Shown here one piece after another: positions 43,963-54,031 of a stretch of 64,000 nt of DNA. The stretch is from Aurantibacter_A sp965215845 (GTDB lineage Bacteria > Bacteroidota > Bacteroidia > Flavobacteriales > Flavobacteriaceae). The translations under genes and the position numbers were made by a program. The stretch's first letter is position 1, and every line of letters starts with the position of its first letter. Below the pieces are notes generated by a model. The model had not been told where the DNA came from. It did not search any database and saw only the letters and a program-made list of their open reading frames with translations. The stretch covers positions 1,178,001 through 1,242,000 of the forward strand of contig CBDCEL010000003.1 of assembly GCA_965215845.1 (NCBI GenBank), written 5' to 3'.

Positions 43963-45066
43963 TTAAAGTCCTATTACCTCGTTGATTTTCTGCCATAGTT
44001 CATTGTCGAAACTAGAGGGACCCAATTCTTCTGCACCGGCACTATCGCCACAACGAACCACTACAAGGCCTTGACTCGGTACCACATAGATTTTTTGATC
44101 GTTGGCACCGAGTGCCGCAAATAAGTCATTGGGTGCATTCGGAATCAATGAACCCTGAATCACGTCTTGTGATTTAACGCCCATATGGCTTTCCTTTCCG
44201 TTGAGCCACCAAAGATACCCGTATGATTTGTTGATATCTTGCGAAGTATTTACCATCGCATCAAAATAAGCTTCGCTAACGACAACGGTGTCATCCCAAG
44301 AGCCCCTATTCAATGCCAATAAACCGAATCGGGCCATACCACGGGTATTCGTATTGTAAATGTTCAGGCCCAATTGGTTCGTCCAGTTGCCATCCATCCC
44401 AATTTTATCGGCAACCTTGGTTTTGCAATAGTCCTTGAAGTCCATTCCGGTGTTTTGCGAGACCATTTCCTGCAGCAACATGAAAGCGCCTTGATGATAG
44501 GCCCAACGCGTACCTGCATCGGCAGTGTAATTCATGCAAATTGGCAAGGTGCAGATCCATGCGATCGGATTTTCGATATTGTCGGTCAGTCCGGTCGACA
44601 TACTCAAATGATGCCTTACAGTGACCAAATCTTGTTTTTCGGTTGAAAGTTGGCTCCAGTTCTCCCCGAGATAGTCAGCGGTTTTGTTTTCGATTTGAAG
44701 ATGGCCTTCGTCTTGTGCCACACCGACAAAAGTCGCCGTCAAACTCTTGGCCGCTGAATACCAGGTCCATTTTGCATTTTGATTATGGCCGTTGAAATAT
44801 TTTTCCATAACGATCCGACCATCCTTTAAAACCATAAAACCTTTGGTGTTCTTGGCCTTTAAATAATCATAAAGGTCTTCTACCTTATTTTCGTTCCACT
44901 GCAATTGCGCCAGGGAAACGGATTCCCAAGAGCTTACATCGGCAGGTGGAAAATACATTCCCTGTGGTATAGGATCCGGGTTCAGTTCAGGTTTGTCGTC
45001 ATCCTTTGAGCAGTTCAAAAGGAGTAGGCCACCGCAAATAAACGCAACTAGAATCTTTGATTTCAT
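43963..45066 (-). CDS. Serine hydrolase (class C beta-lactamase fold), lipoprotein
   Basis: 367 residues with lipobox (FICGGLLLLNCSKDD). Nucleophile motif YSAAKSLTATFVG (S-x-x-K), then the LSMSTGLTD block and GYLWWLNG near the end, typical of beta-lactamase-related serine hydrolases. Acts on peptides or esters in the cell envelope; not a resistance gene by itself. Confidence 0.93.
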   Translation of the reverse strand: MKSKILVAFICGGLLLLNCSKDDDKPELNPDPIPQGMYFPPADVSSWESVSLAQLQWNENKVEDLYDYLKAKNTKGFMVLKDGRIVMEKYFNGHNQNAKWTWYSAAKSLTATFVGVAQDEGHLQIENKTADYLGENWSQLSTEKQDLVTVRHHLSMSTGLTDNIENPIAWICTLPICMNYTADAGTRWAYHQGAFMLLQEMVSQNTGMDFKDYCKTKVADKIGMDGNWTNQLGLNIYNTNTRGMARFGLLALNRGSWDDTVVVSEAYFDAMVNTSQDINKSYGYLWWLNGKESHMGVKSQDVIQGSLIPNAPNDLFAALGANDQKIYVVPSQGLVVVRCGDSAGAEELGPSSFDNELWQKINEVIGL

Positions 45067-45262
45067 TACTTCAGTATTTTGTTAAGACTTTCCAAGAGCC
45101 TTATTTAGGAATAACGCAAAAATCAACGAAATCGTCTTACGACAATAGGGCTTGACTGTCGGCAAACATCTTCCTCCGATCCGATAGGCCCCGACTAAGA
45201 TACGGCTGAACACATACCAAACTCGCAATATTTCCGTTAGAAGAAAAATAATGACCCCCACA

Positions 45263-46744
45263 ATGATGAGAAATTTTATATTGACCTGTGCGGTTGCCAC
45301 ATTTTTACAGTTTTCAGGATGGAGTCAAATCTCGAACCTATCGGAATTGGCTCAAGGAAGAATGGAGATGTTCAGCCCGATCTTCGAATTGAACGAAAAT
45401 GTTTATGGGTATTTGGCGATTTATAGGATGGAAAAAATTTCAAAGGAAAAGGAGAAATACGAATACATCGTTTTCGACAAAAACCTAAACAAAGTCGCCA
45501 ACGGTGAATTTACCGATGCCGTTTACCGACGCACCAACTATGATTTTCTTACTCCCGAGAAAATAGACGACAAAATAATTATTACCAAAGGTTCGAAGAA
45601 TATTGCGAAAGACTATAGCATGTTCACTACAAATTGGATTCTAGATGTCGGAAAAAATGAAATTTCCAACAGTTTTTATTACGAAAATGGCAGGTTCATA
45701 GAGGGTGCCCGTTCCGTCAAGAAAATTCTTAAGAACCAACGTGAGGCGGCTTCGTATGAATACCCTATCGCAATGAAAGATGGTTTTCTCATGTGGAGCA
45801 TACTAAAACAAAAGCAGGGAAGAAAGTTCATCAATACAATAAAGGGCTACGATACGAACAAAAGGGAGAAATGGAGTTTCGACTTTAACCCTAATGGCCA
45901 TAAAGAGAATGCCATTTTCATCGATGCGAACGAGCAATCGGTGCTATTCGAATTCGTTAATGTAAAAGATAAGTCGATTACCTTAAAGGAAATCGACCCA
46001 TCAACCGGAAAATTGCGTTACAGCTATCTTTTGGAAAACAGGGATTCAGATTACAATCATGTCGCCTTTATCAAAAAAAACGGCGACCATACCGTAATAA
46101 CTGGTAAGACCAGCCCGTATAAGCGATCGGGTTACGATATTGAAAAGGCCAACGGGCTATTCAGAATAGTTTTGGACAAGCAAGGAAAGGAAATTTCAAA
46201 AAAATACGTTTCGTGGAAAGAAGCCGGCCGTTTTATGGAAATAAGCAAAAAGGGAAAGGTTGAAAACGGATATAAGCTCGTGGCCAAGGATTATTTTATT
46301 CTTAAGGACGGAAGTGTATCGATCCTGACCGAAAAACTAAAAGACAATTACAATCTCTTTTGGGGCACAAACGTCGTCAAAACGACCGACCTCGTCTTGA
46401 TGCGGTTCGATCCTGAATTTAATCTCATTGACATAAAACTACTCGAAAAGGACAAGACCAAATGGGCAAATTCAGATTACCTCTATTCGCAAAGTGTTGA
46501 CGACGGTGAAGGCGTCGTCTTTTTCTATAGGGACTATAAAAAAGACGAGGAGACTCGAAAAAAGAGTTGGATGTTGAGCATGGTATCGATGCTCGGCGGA
46601 CAATTCAAGCACGATCAAATTCCCATGTCTTCCGAAGAACATTTTCTATTGCCTTACATCGCCAAAGAGAAATACATTCTGCTACGTGAATTCAACAAAG
46701 ATGAAGATTATGACCAAATCAGACTGGAGAAGCTGAACTTTTAA
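45263..46744 (+). CDS. DUF6770 family secreted protein
   Basis: About 493 residues. Signal peptide (MRNFILTCAVATFLQFSGWSQ); starts at 45263 or 45266. The mature protein has repeated beta strands, e.g. EYIVFDKNLNKVANGEF and LVLMRFDPEFNLIDIKLLEK, resembling a beta-propeller and matching the DUF6770 family of Bacteroidota. Function unknown. A frame on the opposite strand at 45082-45300 is a shadow of its start region. Confidence 0.82.
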   Translation: MMRNFILTCAVATFLQFSGWSQISNLSELAQGRMEMFSPIFELNENVYGYLAIYRMEKISKEKEKYEYIVFDKNLNKVANGEFTDAVYRRTNYDFLTPEKIDDKIIITKGSKNIAKDYSMFTTNWILDVGKNEISNSFYYENGRFIEGARSVKKILKNQREAASYEYPIAMKDGFLMWSILKQKQGRKFINTIKGYDTNKREKWSFDFNPNGHKENAIFIDANEQSVLFEFVNVKDKSITLKEIDPSTGKLRYSYLLENRDSDYNHVAFIKKNGDHTVITGKTSPYKRSGYDIEKANGLFRIVLDKQGKEISKKYVSWKEAGRFMEISKKGKVENGYKLVAKDYFILKDGSVSILTEKLKDNYNLFWGTNVVKTTDLVLMRFDPEFNLIDIKLLEKDKTKWANSDYLYSQSVDDGEGVVFFYRDYKKDEETRKKSWMLSMVSMLGGQFKHDQIPMSSEEHFLLPYIAKEKYILLREFNKDEDYDQIRLEKLNF

Positions 46745-46756
46745 AACAAGACCTTC

Positions 46757-48058
46757 TTATGAGTAATGGTCGGCAATTGCCTTAATTTCGTCAATATCGA
46801 GATTCCACATGAAGTTCAAAAAAAATTGATAACTGTCACTCTGATTTTCTGGGGAAATATGCTCTAAATGCCGGTTGAGTTGGTATTTCTTCTTGGCTGA
46901 GTAAATTGCTTGGAAATTGATTCCTAACCACTTTAAGTAATAGCTGTTTTTTGGATCGTCACTCAGTTTTTTTAGAGTGAGGTATATACTTGCACCGTAT
47001 TTTCCCAAATAGTGTAAATTACCAATATCATTATTCTTGGCCATTTGTTGTAGTTCATCAAAAACAGGATCATTTTTCAAATGGGTTTCCGTTTCACTCG
47101 CCTCATTGAGCTCTGGAAAAACACTTTTTAGCACCTCGATTCTTTTCACCATATCGGGGTGCGTCTTGGAGGAATCCTTTTCGATTTTCTCCTTGAAATG
47201 CGAATAGTCATAATCCTCAAAACTTTCGTTTTTGACCCATTCTTCCTGAAATGGCTGTTCCGGCAAGTCGAAAAAAGTAGGGTACGTCTCCCGTTCCAAA
47301 ACAAATGGTTGTAGACTGTCTAAATCGCGCAATAGGCCCAAGGCCCCAGTAAATTCGGAATAATTTGCACTCACCTTCCTAAAAAGTTCATAACCGATCG
47401 AATCGGCTTCCATTTCTTGTATTCTATGTTTTTCACCCTGTACATAAAGCAGGTTCTTAAGTGCTTCAAAAGCCCTGGCCTGTCGATTGTACCGTTGTTT
47501 TTTAATATATCGCGCCTTTTGACGACCCTCAAGTTGTAGCGTTGACAAGGCCACAATATTATGGGCGACATGTCGTGGGAGCTCATGGCCTATTTCATGA
47601 CAGATTACCGATAACAATTGATCACTGTTCTGTAAAAACTTGAACAGCCCAACGTTAAGAATAATAATACCATTGCCGATATTGAGTGCATTGGGCGTAC
47701 CGTCCTTAGACAGCAAGAGCTTCAGGTCCAGGTGTTTTAATTCTGAATTGGTCCCGACAAGAGTATCCAACAAGGCGTTGAGGTAATTGGTGTAGACAGG
47801 ATCAAAAATCAGTTTCTTTTTCTCGACATTGCGAATAAAACCTTCATTAGCCTTTTTGTAATAATTTTTCAGCTCCTTTCTTAGTTTTCCTGGAAATTCA
47901 CTCTTCAAGTTCTTTTGAAACGTTTCGAACCGCAATTGGTGCTCCGCAAGAAAGGCTATTCTTTTTTCGAAGTCTGCGGTATCGATTTCCCTTCCAACTT
48001 GAGCATAGGAAACGCCAAGGGAGAACAAGGCGAGTAAAAACAGCTGTCTTTTTTGCAT
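46757..48058 (-). CDS. M48 family metalloprotease, secreted
   Basis: 433 residues. Signal peptide (RQLFLLALFSLGVSYAQ). Zinc motif H154-E-I-G-H158 (CHEIGHELPRH) and the third ligand in EMEADSIGYEL. Like BepA/LoiP-type M48 peptidases it may degrade misfolded outer-membrane proteins. No membrane helix past the signal. Ends 13 bp after the DUF6770 stop in convergent orientation. Confidence 0.92.
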   Translation of the reverse strand: MQKRQLFLLALFSLGVSYAQVGREIDTADFEKRIAFLAEHQLRFETFQKNLKSEFPGKLRKELKNYYKKANEGFIRNVEKKKLIFDPVYTNYLNALLDTLVGTNSELKHLDLKLLLSKDGTPNALNIGNGIIILNVGLFKFLQNSDQLLSVICHEIGHELPRHVAHNIVALSTLQLEGRQKARYIKKQRYNRQARAFEALKNLLYVQGEKHRIQEMEADSIGYELFRKVSANYSEFTGALGLLRDLDSLQPFVLERETYPTFFDLPEQPFQEEWVKNESFEDYDYSHFKEKIEKDSSKTHPDMVKRIEVLKSVFPELNEASETETHLKNDPVFDELQQMAKNNDIGNLHYLGKYGASIYLTLKKLSDDPKNSYYLKWLGINFQAIYSAKKKYQLNRHLEHISPENQSDSYQFFLNFMWNLDIDEIKAIADHYS

Positions 48059-48213
48059 GGGATAGGTACTGAATGGTTCTTTGGTAAAAAACTAACGCAA
48101 AAACTCTAAAAATATGCGAAAACAACAAAAACGACTTCCCTTACCTGAAACGGTCAACAGCCTCTTAAAGAAAGAAATAGATCAAAATCGGTAGTTAATA
48201 TTCGGTCAAGTCG

Positions 48214-48221
48214 TACTTTTG
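48214..48221 (+). promoter_or_regulatory. -7 box upstream of rimO
   Basis: TACTTTTG, 16 nt before the rimO ATG at 48238. A 26-codon frame (48114-48194) just upstream is not considered a gene. Confidence 0.45.
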
Positions 48222-48237
48222 CCCTCCATTTATAGCT

Positions 48238-49539
48238 ATGCGCACCAAAACCCTTAAGCAGAACAAAATCAACGTGGTCACCCTGGGATGTTCCAAAAAT
48301 GTGTACGATTCAGAAGTGCTCATGGGTCAATTGAGGGCCAGCGATAAGGAAGTCGTTCACGAAGAGGAAGGCAACATTGTGGTCATCAATACTTGCGGAT
48401 TCATTGCCAATGCCAAGGAGGAAAGTGTCAATACCATACTCGAATACGTTCAAAAGAAAGAAGCCGGCGAAGTCGATAAGGTATTTGTAACCGGATGCCT
48501 TAGTGAACGGTATAAGCCGGACCTAGAAGTCGAAATACCTAACGTGGATGAATATTTTGGTACCAGTGAGCTGCCGAATCTACTGAAGGCTTTGGGTGCC
48601 GATTACAAACATGAGTTGATCGGCGAACGTTTGACCACCACCCCGAAAAACTATGCCTATCTTAAAATTGCGGAGGGGTGCGACCGCCCTTGTTCCTTTT
48701 GTGCCATTCCGTTAATGCGCGGAAAACACCGTAGCAAACCCATTGAAGAATTGATTGCAGAATCGGAAAAGTTGGCGGCGAAGGGAGTCAAGGAGTTGAT
48801 TCTAATCGCACAAGACCTTACCTACTACGGACTGGATCTTTATAAAAAAAGAAATTTGGCCGAGCTTTTGGAAAATTTGGTCAAGGTCGAGGGCATTGAG
48901 TGGATCCGTTTGCATTATGCCTTTCCTACGGGCTTCCCCATGGATGTTCTGGAAATCATGAAACGTGAACCGAAAATCTGTAAGTATATCGATATCCCCT
49001 TGCAACATATTTCCGATTCCATTTTGAAAAGTATGCGACGTGGAACGACCAAGGCAAAGACGACAAAATTGTTGCAAAACTTTCGGAATACGGTTCCTGA
49101 GATGGCGATCCGAACGACTTTGATCGTGGGCTATCCCGGGGAGACCGAAGCAGACTTTCAAACCTTGAAGAATTGGGTGGCCGAAATGCGATTCGAACGC
49201 TTGGGCTGCTTCACCTATAGCCATGAGGAGGACACCCATGCCTATAGTTTGGAGGATGATGTACCCGAGGCAACAAAACAAGAACGGGCCAACGAAATCA
49301 TGGAGCTGCAATCGCAAATTTCATGGGAATTGAACCAAGAAAAAATCGGAAAGACCTTTCGGTGTATCATTGACCGCAAAGAGGGAAATCACTTCGTGGG
49401 CAGAACGGAATTCGATTCACCCGATGTAGATAACGAAGTCTTGATCGATGCGACCGAACATTACCTAAAACAGGGCGAGTTCTATGATATCATCGTAAAC
49501 GATGCTTCCGATTTTGATCTTTATGGAGCACCGGTCTGA
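48238..49539 (+). CDS. rimO: Ribosomal protein S12 methylthiotransferase RimO
   Basis: 433 residues. N-terminal UPF0004 domain with cysteines C18, C53 and C87 for the auxiliary cluster, radical-SAM motif C148-x3-C152-x2-C155 (GCDRPCSFCAIP), then the TRAM domain at the C-terminus. It adds a methylthio group to Asp88 (E. coli S12 numbering) of ribosomal protein S12. In flavobacteria rimO usually follows ftsY directly; here about 9 kb of accessory genes lie between. Confidence 0.96.
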   Translation: MRTKTLKQNKINVVTLGCSKNVYDSEVLMGQLRASDKEVVHEEEGNIVVINTCGFIANAKEESVNTILEYVQKKEAGEVDKVFVTGCLSERYKPDLEVEIPNVDEYFGTSELPNLLKALGADYKHELIGERLTTTPKNYAYLKIAEGCDRPCSFCAIPLMRGKHRSKPIEELIAESEKLAAKGVKELILIAQDLTYYGLDLYKKRNLAELLENLVKVEGIEWIRLHYAFPTGFPMDVLEIMKREPKICKYIDIPLQHISDSILKSMRRGTTKAKTTKLLQNFRNTVPEMAIRTTLIVGYPGETEADFQTLKNWVAEMRFERLGCFTYSHEEDTHAYSLEDDVPEATKQERANEIMELQSQISWELNQEKIGKTFRCIIDRKEGNHFVGRTEFDSPDVDNEVLIDATEHYLKQGEFYDIIVNDASDFDLYGAPV

Positions 49540-49595
49540 AGTACTTCTCGGATATTTATTATTTTAGAAGTTCTTGATACCATAAAACAAACTCC

Positions 49596-50591
49596 ATGTT
49601 CAAAAAGTTATTTTACCTTCTAACCCTATCTTTTTTCTTAATACAAGCGTGTAGCGCCCAACATAGTTTCAAAATCGAGATCCTTGATGACTCGGCTCTG
49701 GAATTGGTCGATCCCAATGCAGAAATAAAGGTAATAGGGGAAGGTTTTGAATGGACGGAAGGAACTTTATATGTGGCCGATGGCGATTATCTATTGTTCT
49801 CTGACATTCCGAACAACACCGTTTTTAAAATCGATGCGAGAGGAGAATTATCCACCTACTTAAAACCGTCAGGGTTTTTAGGGAAATCCGATTATGGCAA
49901 CGAACCGGGATCCAATGGTTTGTTGTTGAACCAAAACAATGAACTGGTATTGATGCAACATGGCGAACGAAGGGTGGCCAAAATGAAATTTTCGTTAAAC
50001 GATCCAAAACCGGAGTACGAAGCATTGGCCGACAATTATCAAGGTAAACGTTTCAATAGCCCGAATGACGGGGTTTTCGACTCCAAAGGGAATCTTTACT
50101 TTACCGATCCACCATACGGGCTACCAAAACAGATGGACGACCCGAACAAGGAACTGGATTTTCAAGGCGTCTATTGCCGCCTGGTATCCGGTGAAATTGT
50201 TTTGATCGATAAATTGACCCGCCCCAACGGAATAGCCCTTTCCCCTGACGAATCAAAACTATATGTCGCGGTCTCCGACCCGGCACATGCCGTGTGGTAC
50301 CAGTACGATTTGACCGGAACAGGAAAAGTCGAAAACAAGAAAATCTTCTATGATGCCACTGAACTGGTAGGGCAAGAAGGCCAGCAAGGCCTGCCCGACG
50401 GAATGAAAATACACAGTTCGGGAAATCTTTTTGCCACTGGCCCAGCCGGACTTTTCATTTTCAACCCTCAAGGAAAGCCGATTGCACGAATCCATACCGG
50501 TCAAGCGACGGCCAACTGCGCCTTTTCAGCGGACGAAAAGCGACTTTTTTTGGCAGCGGATGATTACGTACTGGAGGTTGGGTTGAAATGA
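49596..50591 (+). CDS. SMP-30/gluconolactonase family lipoprotein
   Basis: 331 residues. Lipobox FFLIQACSAQ. Six-bladed propeller motifs: GFEWTEGTLYVADGDYLLFS (Glu ligand), NSPNDGVFDSKGNLYFTDPP, and RPNGIALSPDESKLYVAVSD carry the metal-binding Asn/Asp. Likely hydrolyses a sugar lactone in the periplasm. Ends 11 bp from the convergent MoaF-like gene. Confidence 0.93.
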   Translation: MFKKLFYLLTLSFFLIQACSAQHSFKIEILDDSALELVDPNAEIKVIGEGFEWTEGTLYVADGDYLLFSDIPNNTVFKIDARGELSTYLKPSGFLGKSDYGNEPGSNGLLLNQNNELVLMQHGERRVAKMKFSLNDPKPEYEALADNYQGKRFNSPNDGVFDSKGNLYFTDPPYGLPKQMDDPNKELDFQGVYCRLVSGEIVLIDKLTRPNGIALSPDESKLYVAVSDPAHAVWYQYDLTGTGKVENKKIFYDATELVGQEGQQGLPDGMKIHSSGNLFATGPAGLFIFNPQGKPIARIHTGQATANCAFSADEKRLFLAADDYVLEVGLK

Positions 50592-50602
50592 AGGTCTTAA
50601 AA

Positions 50603-51025
50603 CTACTTATTTTCCAGAATCGCTATCTCACCGGTCATGATATCAATTTCCCTACCACGCAGCAAATGGTTATATACGATGCCATTTTTAAAATCCAGTA
50701 CCTGACTGACACCTATACCATTGGCCTCGCCCCAGGTAATGAATACGGTTCGGTCGTCAAGATGATGTAATTTGTAGGTTTCTTTTTCCTTGACCCCTAT
50801 TTCATCCCCTGAAATGGCTTCCCAATGCATTTCAGTGGAATTGTCAAAGGTGACATGATATACACTTTCACCATATTTGTATGCTATGGTTTTACCAATC
50901 AAATCGATGGGTCGGTTCTTCTCGGTATTGGATGGGGTCACTCCCTGCTCGAAGGGTCTCTCTGTTTTTTTTCCTTGACAGGAAATTAACAGTAGCATAC
51001 TAAAAATCAAAAAAGTTGTCCTCAT
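50603..51025 (-). CDS. MoaF-like calycin-fold lipoprotein
   Basis: 140 residues. Lipobox LLLISCQGK. The body (IDLIGKTIAYKYGESVYHV, EMHWEAISGDEIGVKEKETY, VFITWGEANGIGVSQVLD) resembles the MoaF/phenolic-acid-decarboxylase-like calycin group. Function unknown. Follows the heme CxxCH gene by 12 bp, so it is the last gene of a three-gene operon. Confidence 0.75.
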   Translation of the reverse strand: MRTTFLIFSMLLLISCQGKKTERPFEQGVTPSNTEKNRPIDLIGKTIAYKYGESVYHVTFDNSTEMHWEAISGDEIGVKEKETYKLHHLDDRTVFITWGEANGIGVSQVLDFKNGIVYNHLLRGREIDIMTGEIAILENK

Positions 51026-51037
51026 CGATTTTAAGAT

Positions 51038-54031
51038 TTAAAAAGAGGGTTTAGATTCTTGCAAAAAAGCCAAGAGGTCTGCCATTTCCTGTTGGCTGAT
51101 GTTGGCTTCCAGTCCTTCGAACATCATCGAAGTCCCCAAGGAGGCAAACTGTTCGATATCGGACTTTTGAATTATTCTTTCGCTCCCGCCCATCATTTTG
51201 ATTCCGATTTCGGTATCGGTCTCGTGAAAAACCAAGCCCGTCACAATGGTGCCCTCCTTGGTCTTTACCTGATGATTAAGGTATTTCGTATCCACTGCTG
51301 CATTGGGGTCAAGAATGTCATAGAGCAACGACTCCTTGCTTTTACGACCTACTTCGGTCAATACTGGTCCGACATCCTTGCCGATATTTCCATATCTGTG
51401 GCATTGGGCACATTGTGCTTCAAATACTTTTTTTCCCGATTCAAGATTGCCCTGGCTTGTCAGGGCAGGACGCATCTTCTCGATAGCCTCACCACGGTTC
51501 ACGACCCCTGCATCGGAAAACAGGGCTTGGGCCCGTTTCTGAATCGTTTCATCGGACCAAAAAAGTAGTGTACGCCTTCGCTCCAAGTCTAAATTGAATT
51601 CACCAAGGTTGACCAATTTGTTTTCCATGGCGGTGAGCAAGGCATCGTGATTATGTGATTGGTATAAGAGGATATCCGTTGCTTCTTTTCGGGCATTCGG
51701 GCCGAGCTTGGGCCATAGTTGCAACAACCGTTTACCGACCGTTACGCTGTTCGCCTCCTTTAATTGTAAGAGGGCCTCTGTCTGGAGTGCTAAGGGTTGC
51801 GTGTTGTCCAACAACTGGTATAAAAGTTCTTTACGCTTCTTAAAATCAGCCAATTGCAATAATTGCAATTGCTCCAATCGCCGTTCAACAGGAAGCTGGG
51901 TATCCAATACGGAATTTGCGGCTACCCCCATTAATTTTTTCATTTTTGGTGAAATCGGAAGGCCGAGGGTCTTACGCAAATTGCCGGTGGCCCGAATCAG
52001 GGCGATATCATTGTCCCCTTCCATGTTCATAATGGCCTCTGTTACCGAACTCCCTACGGCCTGACTTTCCTTGGGCCCATATCTGTTCTTTGCCCCTCGG
52101 GTCAAGGCTTCCACCAAGACCATCTTAACGGCTTTAGGCAACTCCTTTTGATGGGCCGTTTCCAACAAGGAACCCATAGCAGCAAGTTGACCGTCTCTTC
52201 CCGCCTTTTCTGCAAGGATGGCAAGCAAATCCTGGTCAGCTTCCTTCAAACTTTCCGGTCTATTTTCCAGCAGTGTTTTTACAAAGGAGTAGGCCTGATT
52301 TCGTAGGGCGCTGGCCATGGCCCGTACCACCCAATTGTCGTGTTCATTTTCCGTGAGCATATTGTAGACCGCAGTTGCAATGGTTTCCCGTGCAGGTTCA
52401 TAATTCTTGTCGCTCAACGTGCCCAAGGCGAGACACGCCTGCATTTTGACCCGGGCATTGGAGTCCTCCAAAAGAGGTATAAGGTCTTGTATCAAATCGG
52501 GTTCTTTGTTCAATCGCAACTCGAGCATCTTTATGGCATTTGCGCGAACACCGGCTGTTTTGTCTTGGAGGCCTTTTTTTAGATGGGGTGTTTCAAGCTG
52601 TTCCAACCCATGCAAAGTCCATAAGGCATGCAAGCGCGCCAATGGATTTTCAGAATTGTCGATTATTTCCTTTAGTTGGTGTATGGCATCCGTTCTTTTT
52701 TCGGTGACCAACAATCGCTGGGCCGTTGTACGGGTCCATTGATTGGCACTGCCCAATGCCGATACCAAACTTTGGGTGTTATCGGCATTCAAATCGAATT
52801 CGTTCATGGAACCTCCTTTTCTCAAAATCCGATAAATTCTTCCTTTGTCCTTTCCGGCATCCAAATCCATATTGACCTCCAATTCATCGGGAATCCATTC
52901 CGGATGTTCGATGACTTTGCGATGCATATCCAGAACATATAACGATCCATCGGGCCCTACCGCCATGTTCACTGGGCGAAATGATCGGTCGGTAGAAGCC
53001 AAAAATTCACTTTTTTCCCTCATCCGCGAGGTCTTGAACGTACTGCCCTGTTCGGAGAGGACATCCAAATGAATCAAATTCAACACGCAGTCGGCAACAA
53101 AGAGATTGCCATTAAATGCTTCTAAAAATGCCCCACCGCCATAATGTGTAATACCACAGGCCCCCGAAAAATAACCCGATTGTTCGGGATGATTGACCCT
53201 TGTTTCCTGTTCCCCGATCGGATAAATTCTCGAAGTGCCATTTTCTTCGTGATCTGAAATGTTCATCAAGGCGTGGGTCGGTGACACAGGGACATCTGCC
53301 AAGTAGCGATCTTCGAAAACCAAGTGTGAGGAATGCTCAAGATTATGGGTTTCATATAGGTTTCCCCAATCATCAAATGTTATCTTGAAGCCTCCCGAAG
53401 ACTCTCCTACCCTAGCCATTTTCCCATGTTCGAGGTCGAACCTAAAATCGGTGCCACGTAGCTCCATTACCGAATCGGGTCGGCTTTCAAAAAATGGTCT
53501 TCCCGAATTGCCCCCATTGGCAGCATAAATCCAATTGTCAAGCCCATAGGTGAGCCCATTAAAATTATGCTGTAGGTTGCCGGTAGCAAATCCGCCCATC
53601 AATTTCTCCCTTTTATCGACCTTGCCATCCCCATCGGTATCACGGATCCATAAAAGGTTAGGTGGTGCGGCCACCAAAAATCCCTTTTTATAGGGCATAA
53701 AGGAAGAGGCGACCCCCAATTTATCCTCCATAACATTTCGCAGATCGTAGTCACCATCATTATCGTTGTCTACCAATTCGACCAAGCGGCTCTCGGCATC
53801 ATTTGAGGGATAACCGGGCATCTCAAGAACAAAGGCACGACCATACTCGTCAAATTGCATGTCGACAGGATCAAAAACCAAGGGTTCGGAGGCAATCAAC
53901 TCGAGTTTAAAATCGGGATGGATTTCAAATCCATCCGGGGTGTCGTCGGTTTCGGTTTGACAGCCCAGTTGGAAGAACGAAAAAATCAACAGACATAAAA
54001 TCGATTTCAAAAGAGACAGTCGCTGTTTCAT
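51038..54031 (-). CDS. PVC-type heme-binding CxxCH protein (propeller-HEAT-cytochrome), lipoprotein
   Basis: 997 residues. Lipobox FQLGCQTE. N-terminal membrane-bound-dehydrogenase-type beta-propeller (about 40-410; QFDEYGRAFVLEMPGYP), a HEAT/ARM-like repeat array (about 430-830) and a C-terminal cytochrome c domain with heme motif CAQCH, followed by GKDVGPVLTEVGRKSKESL and the terminal SKPSF. Likely oxidises a sugar or alcohol and passes electrons to the respiratory chain. Start overlaps the deacetylase stop by 4 nt. Confidence 0.95.
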   Translation of the reverse strand: MKQRLSLLKSILCLLIFSFFQLGCQTETDDTPDGFEIHPDFKLELIASEPLVFDPVDMQFDEYGRAFVLEMPGYPSNDAESRLVELVDNDNDGDYDLRNVMEDKLGVASSFMPYKKGFLVAAPPNLLWIRDTDGDGKVDKREKLMGGFATGNLQHNFNGLTYGLDNWIYAANGGNSGRPFFESRPDSVMELRGTDFRFDLEHGKMARVGESSGGFKITFDDWGNLYETHNLEHSSHLVFEDRYLADVPVSPTHALMNISDHEENGTSRIYPIGEQETRVNHPEQSGYFSGACGITHYGGGAFLEAFNGNLFVADCVLNLIHLDVLSEQGSTFKTSRMREKSEFLASTDRSFRPVNMAVGPDGSLYVLDMHRKVIEHPEWIPDELEVNMDLDAGKDKGRIYRILRKGGSMNEFDLNADNTQSLVSALGSANQWTRTTAQRLLVTEKRTDAIHQLKEIIDNSENPLARLHALWTLHGLEQLETPHLKKGLQDKTAGVRANAIKMLELRLNKEPDLIQDLIPLLEDSNARVKMQACLALGTLSDKNYEPARETIATAVYNMLTENEHDNWVVRAMASALRNQAYSFVKTLLENRPESLKEADQDLLAILAEKAGRDGQLAAMGSLLETAHQKELPKAVKMVLVEALTRGAKNRYGPKESQAVGSSVTEAIMNMEGDNDIALIRATGNLRKTLGLPISPKMKKLMGVAANSVLDTQLPVERRLEQLQLLQLADFKKRKELLYQLLDNTQPLALQTEALLQLKEANSVTVGKRLLQLWPKLGPNARKEATDILLYQSHNHDALLTAMENKLVNLGEFNLDLERRRTLLFWSDETIQKRAQALFSDAGVVNRGEAIEKMRPALTSQGNLESGKKVFEAQCAQCHRYGNIGKDVGPVLTEVGRKSKESLLYDILDPNAAVDTKYLNHQVKTKEGTIVTGLVFHETDTEIGIKMMGGSERIIQKSDIEQFASLGTSMMFEGLEANISQQEMADLLAFLQESKPSF

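Noticed and set aside
45082..45300. 72-codon minus-strand frame with one helix
   Set aside because: It overlaps the promoter and start of the DUF6770 gene on the other strand, and its later residues look random (GGRCLPTVKPYCRK).
48114..48194. 26-codon frame MRKQQKRLPLPETVNSLLKK before rimO
   Set aside because: Short, basic and without hydrophobic or domain signal; -7 box lies after it, so it is probably upstream of the rimO transcript.
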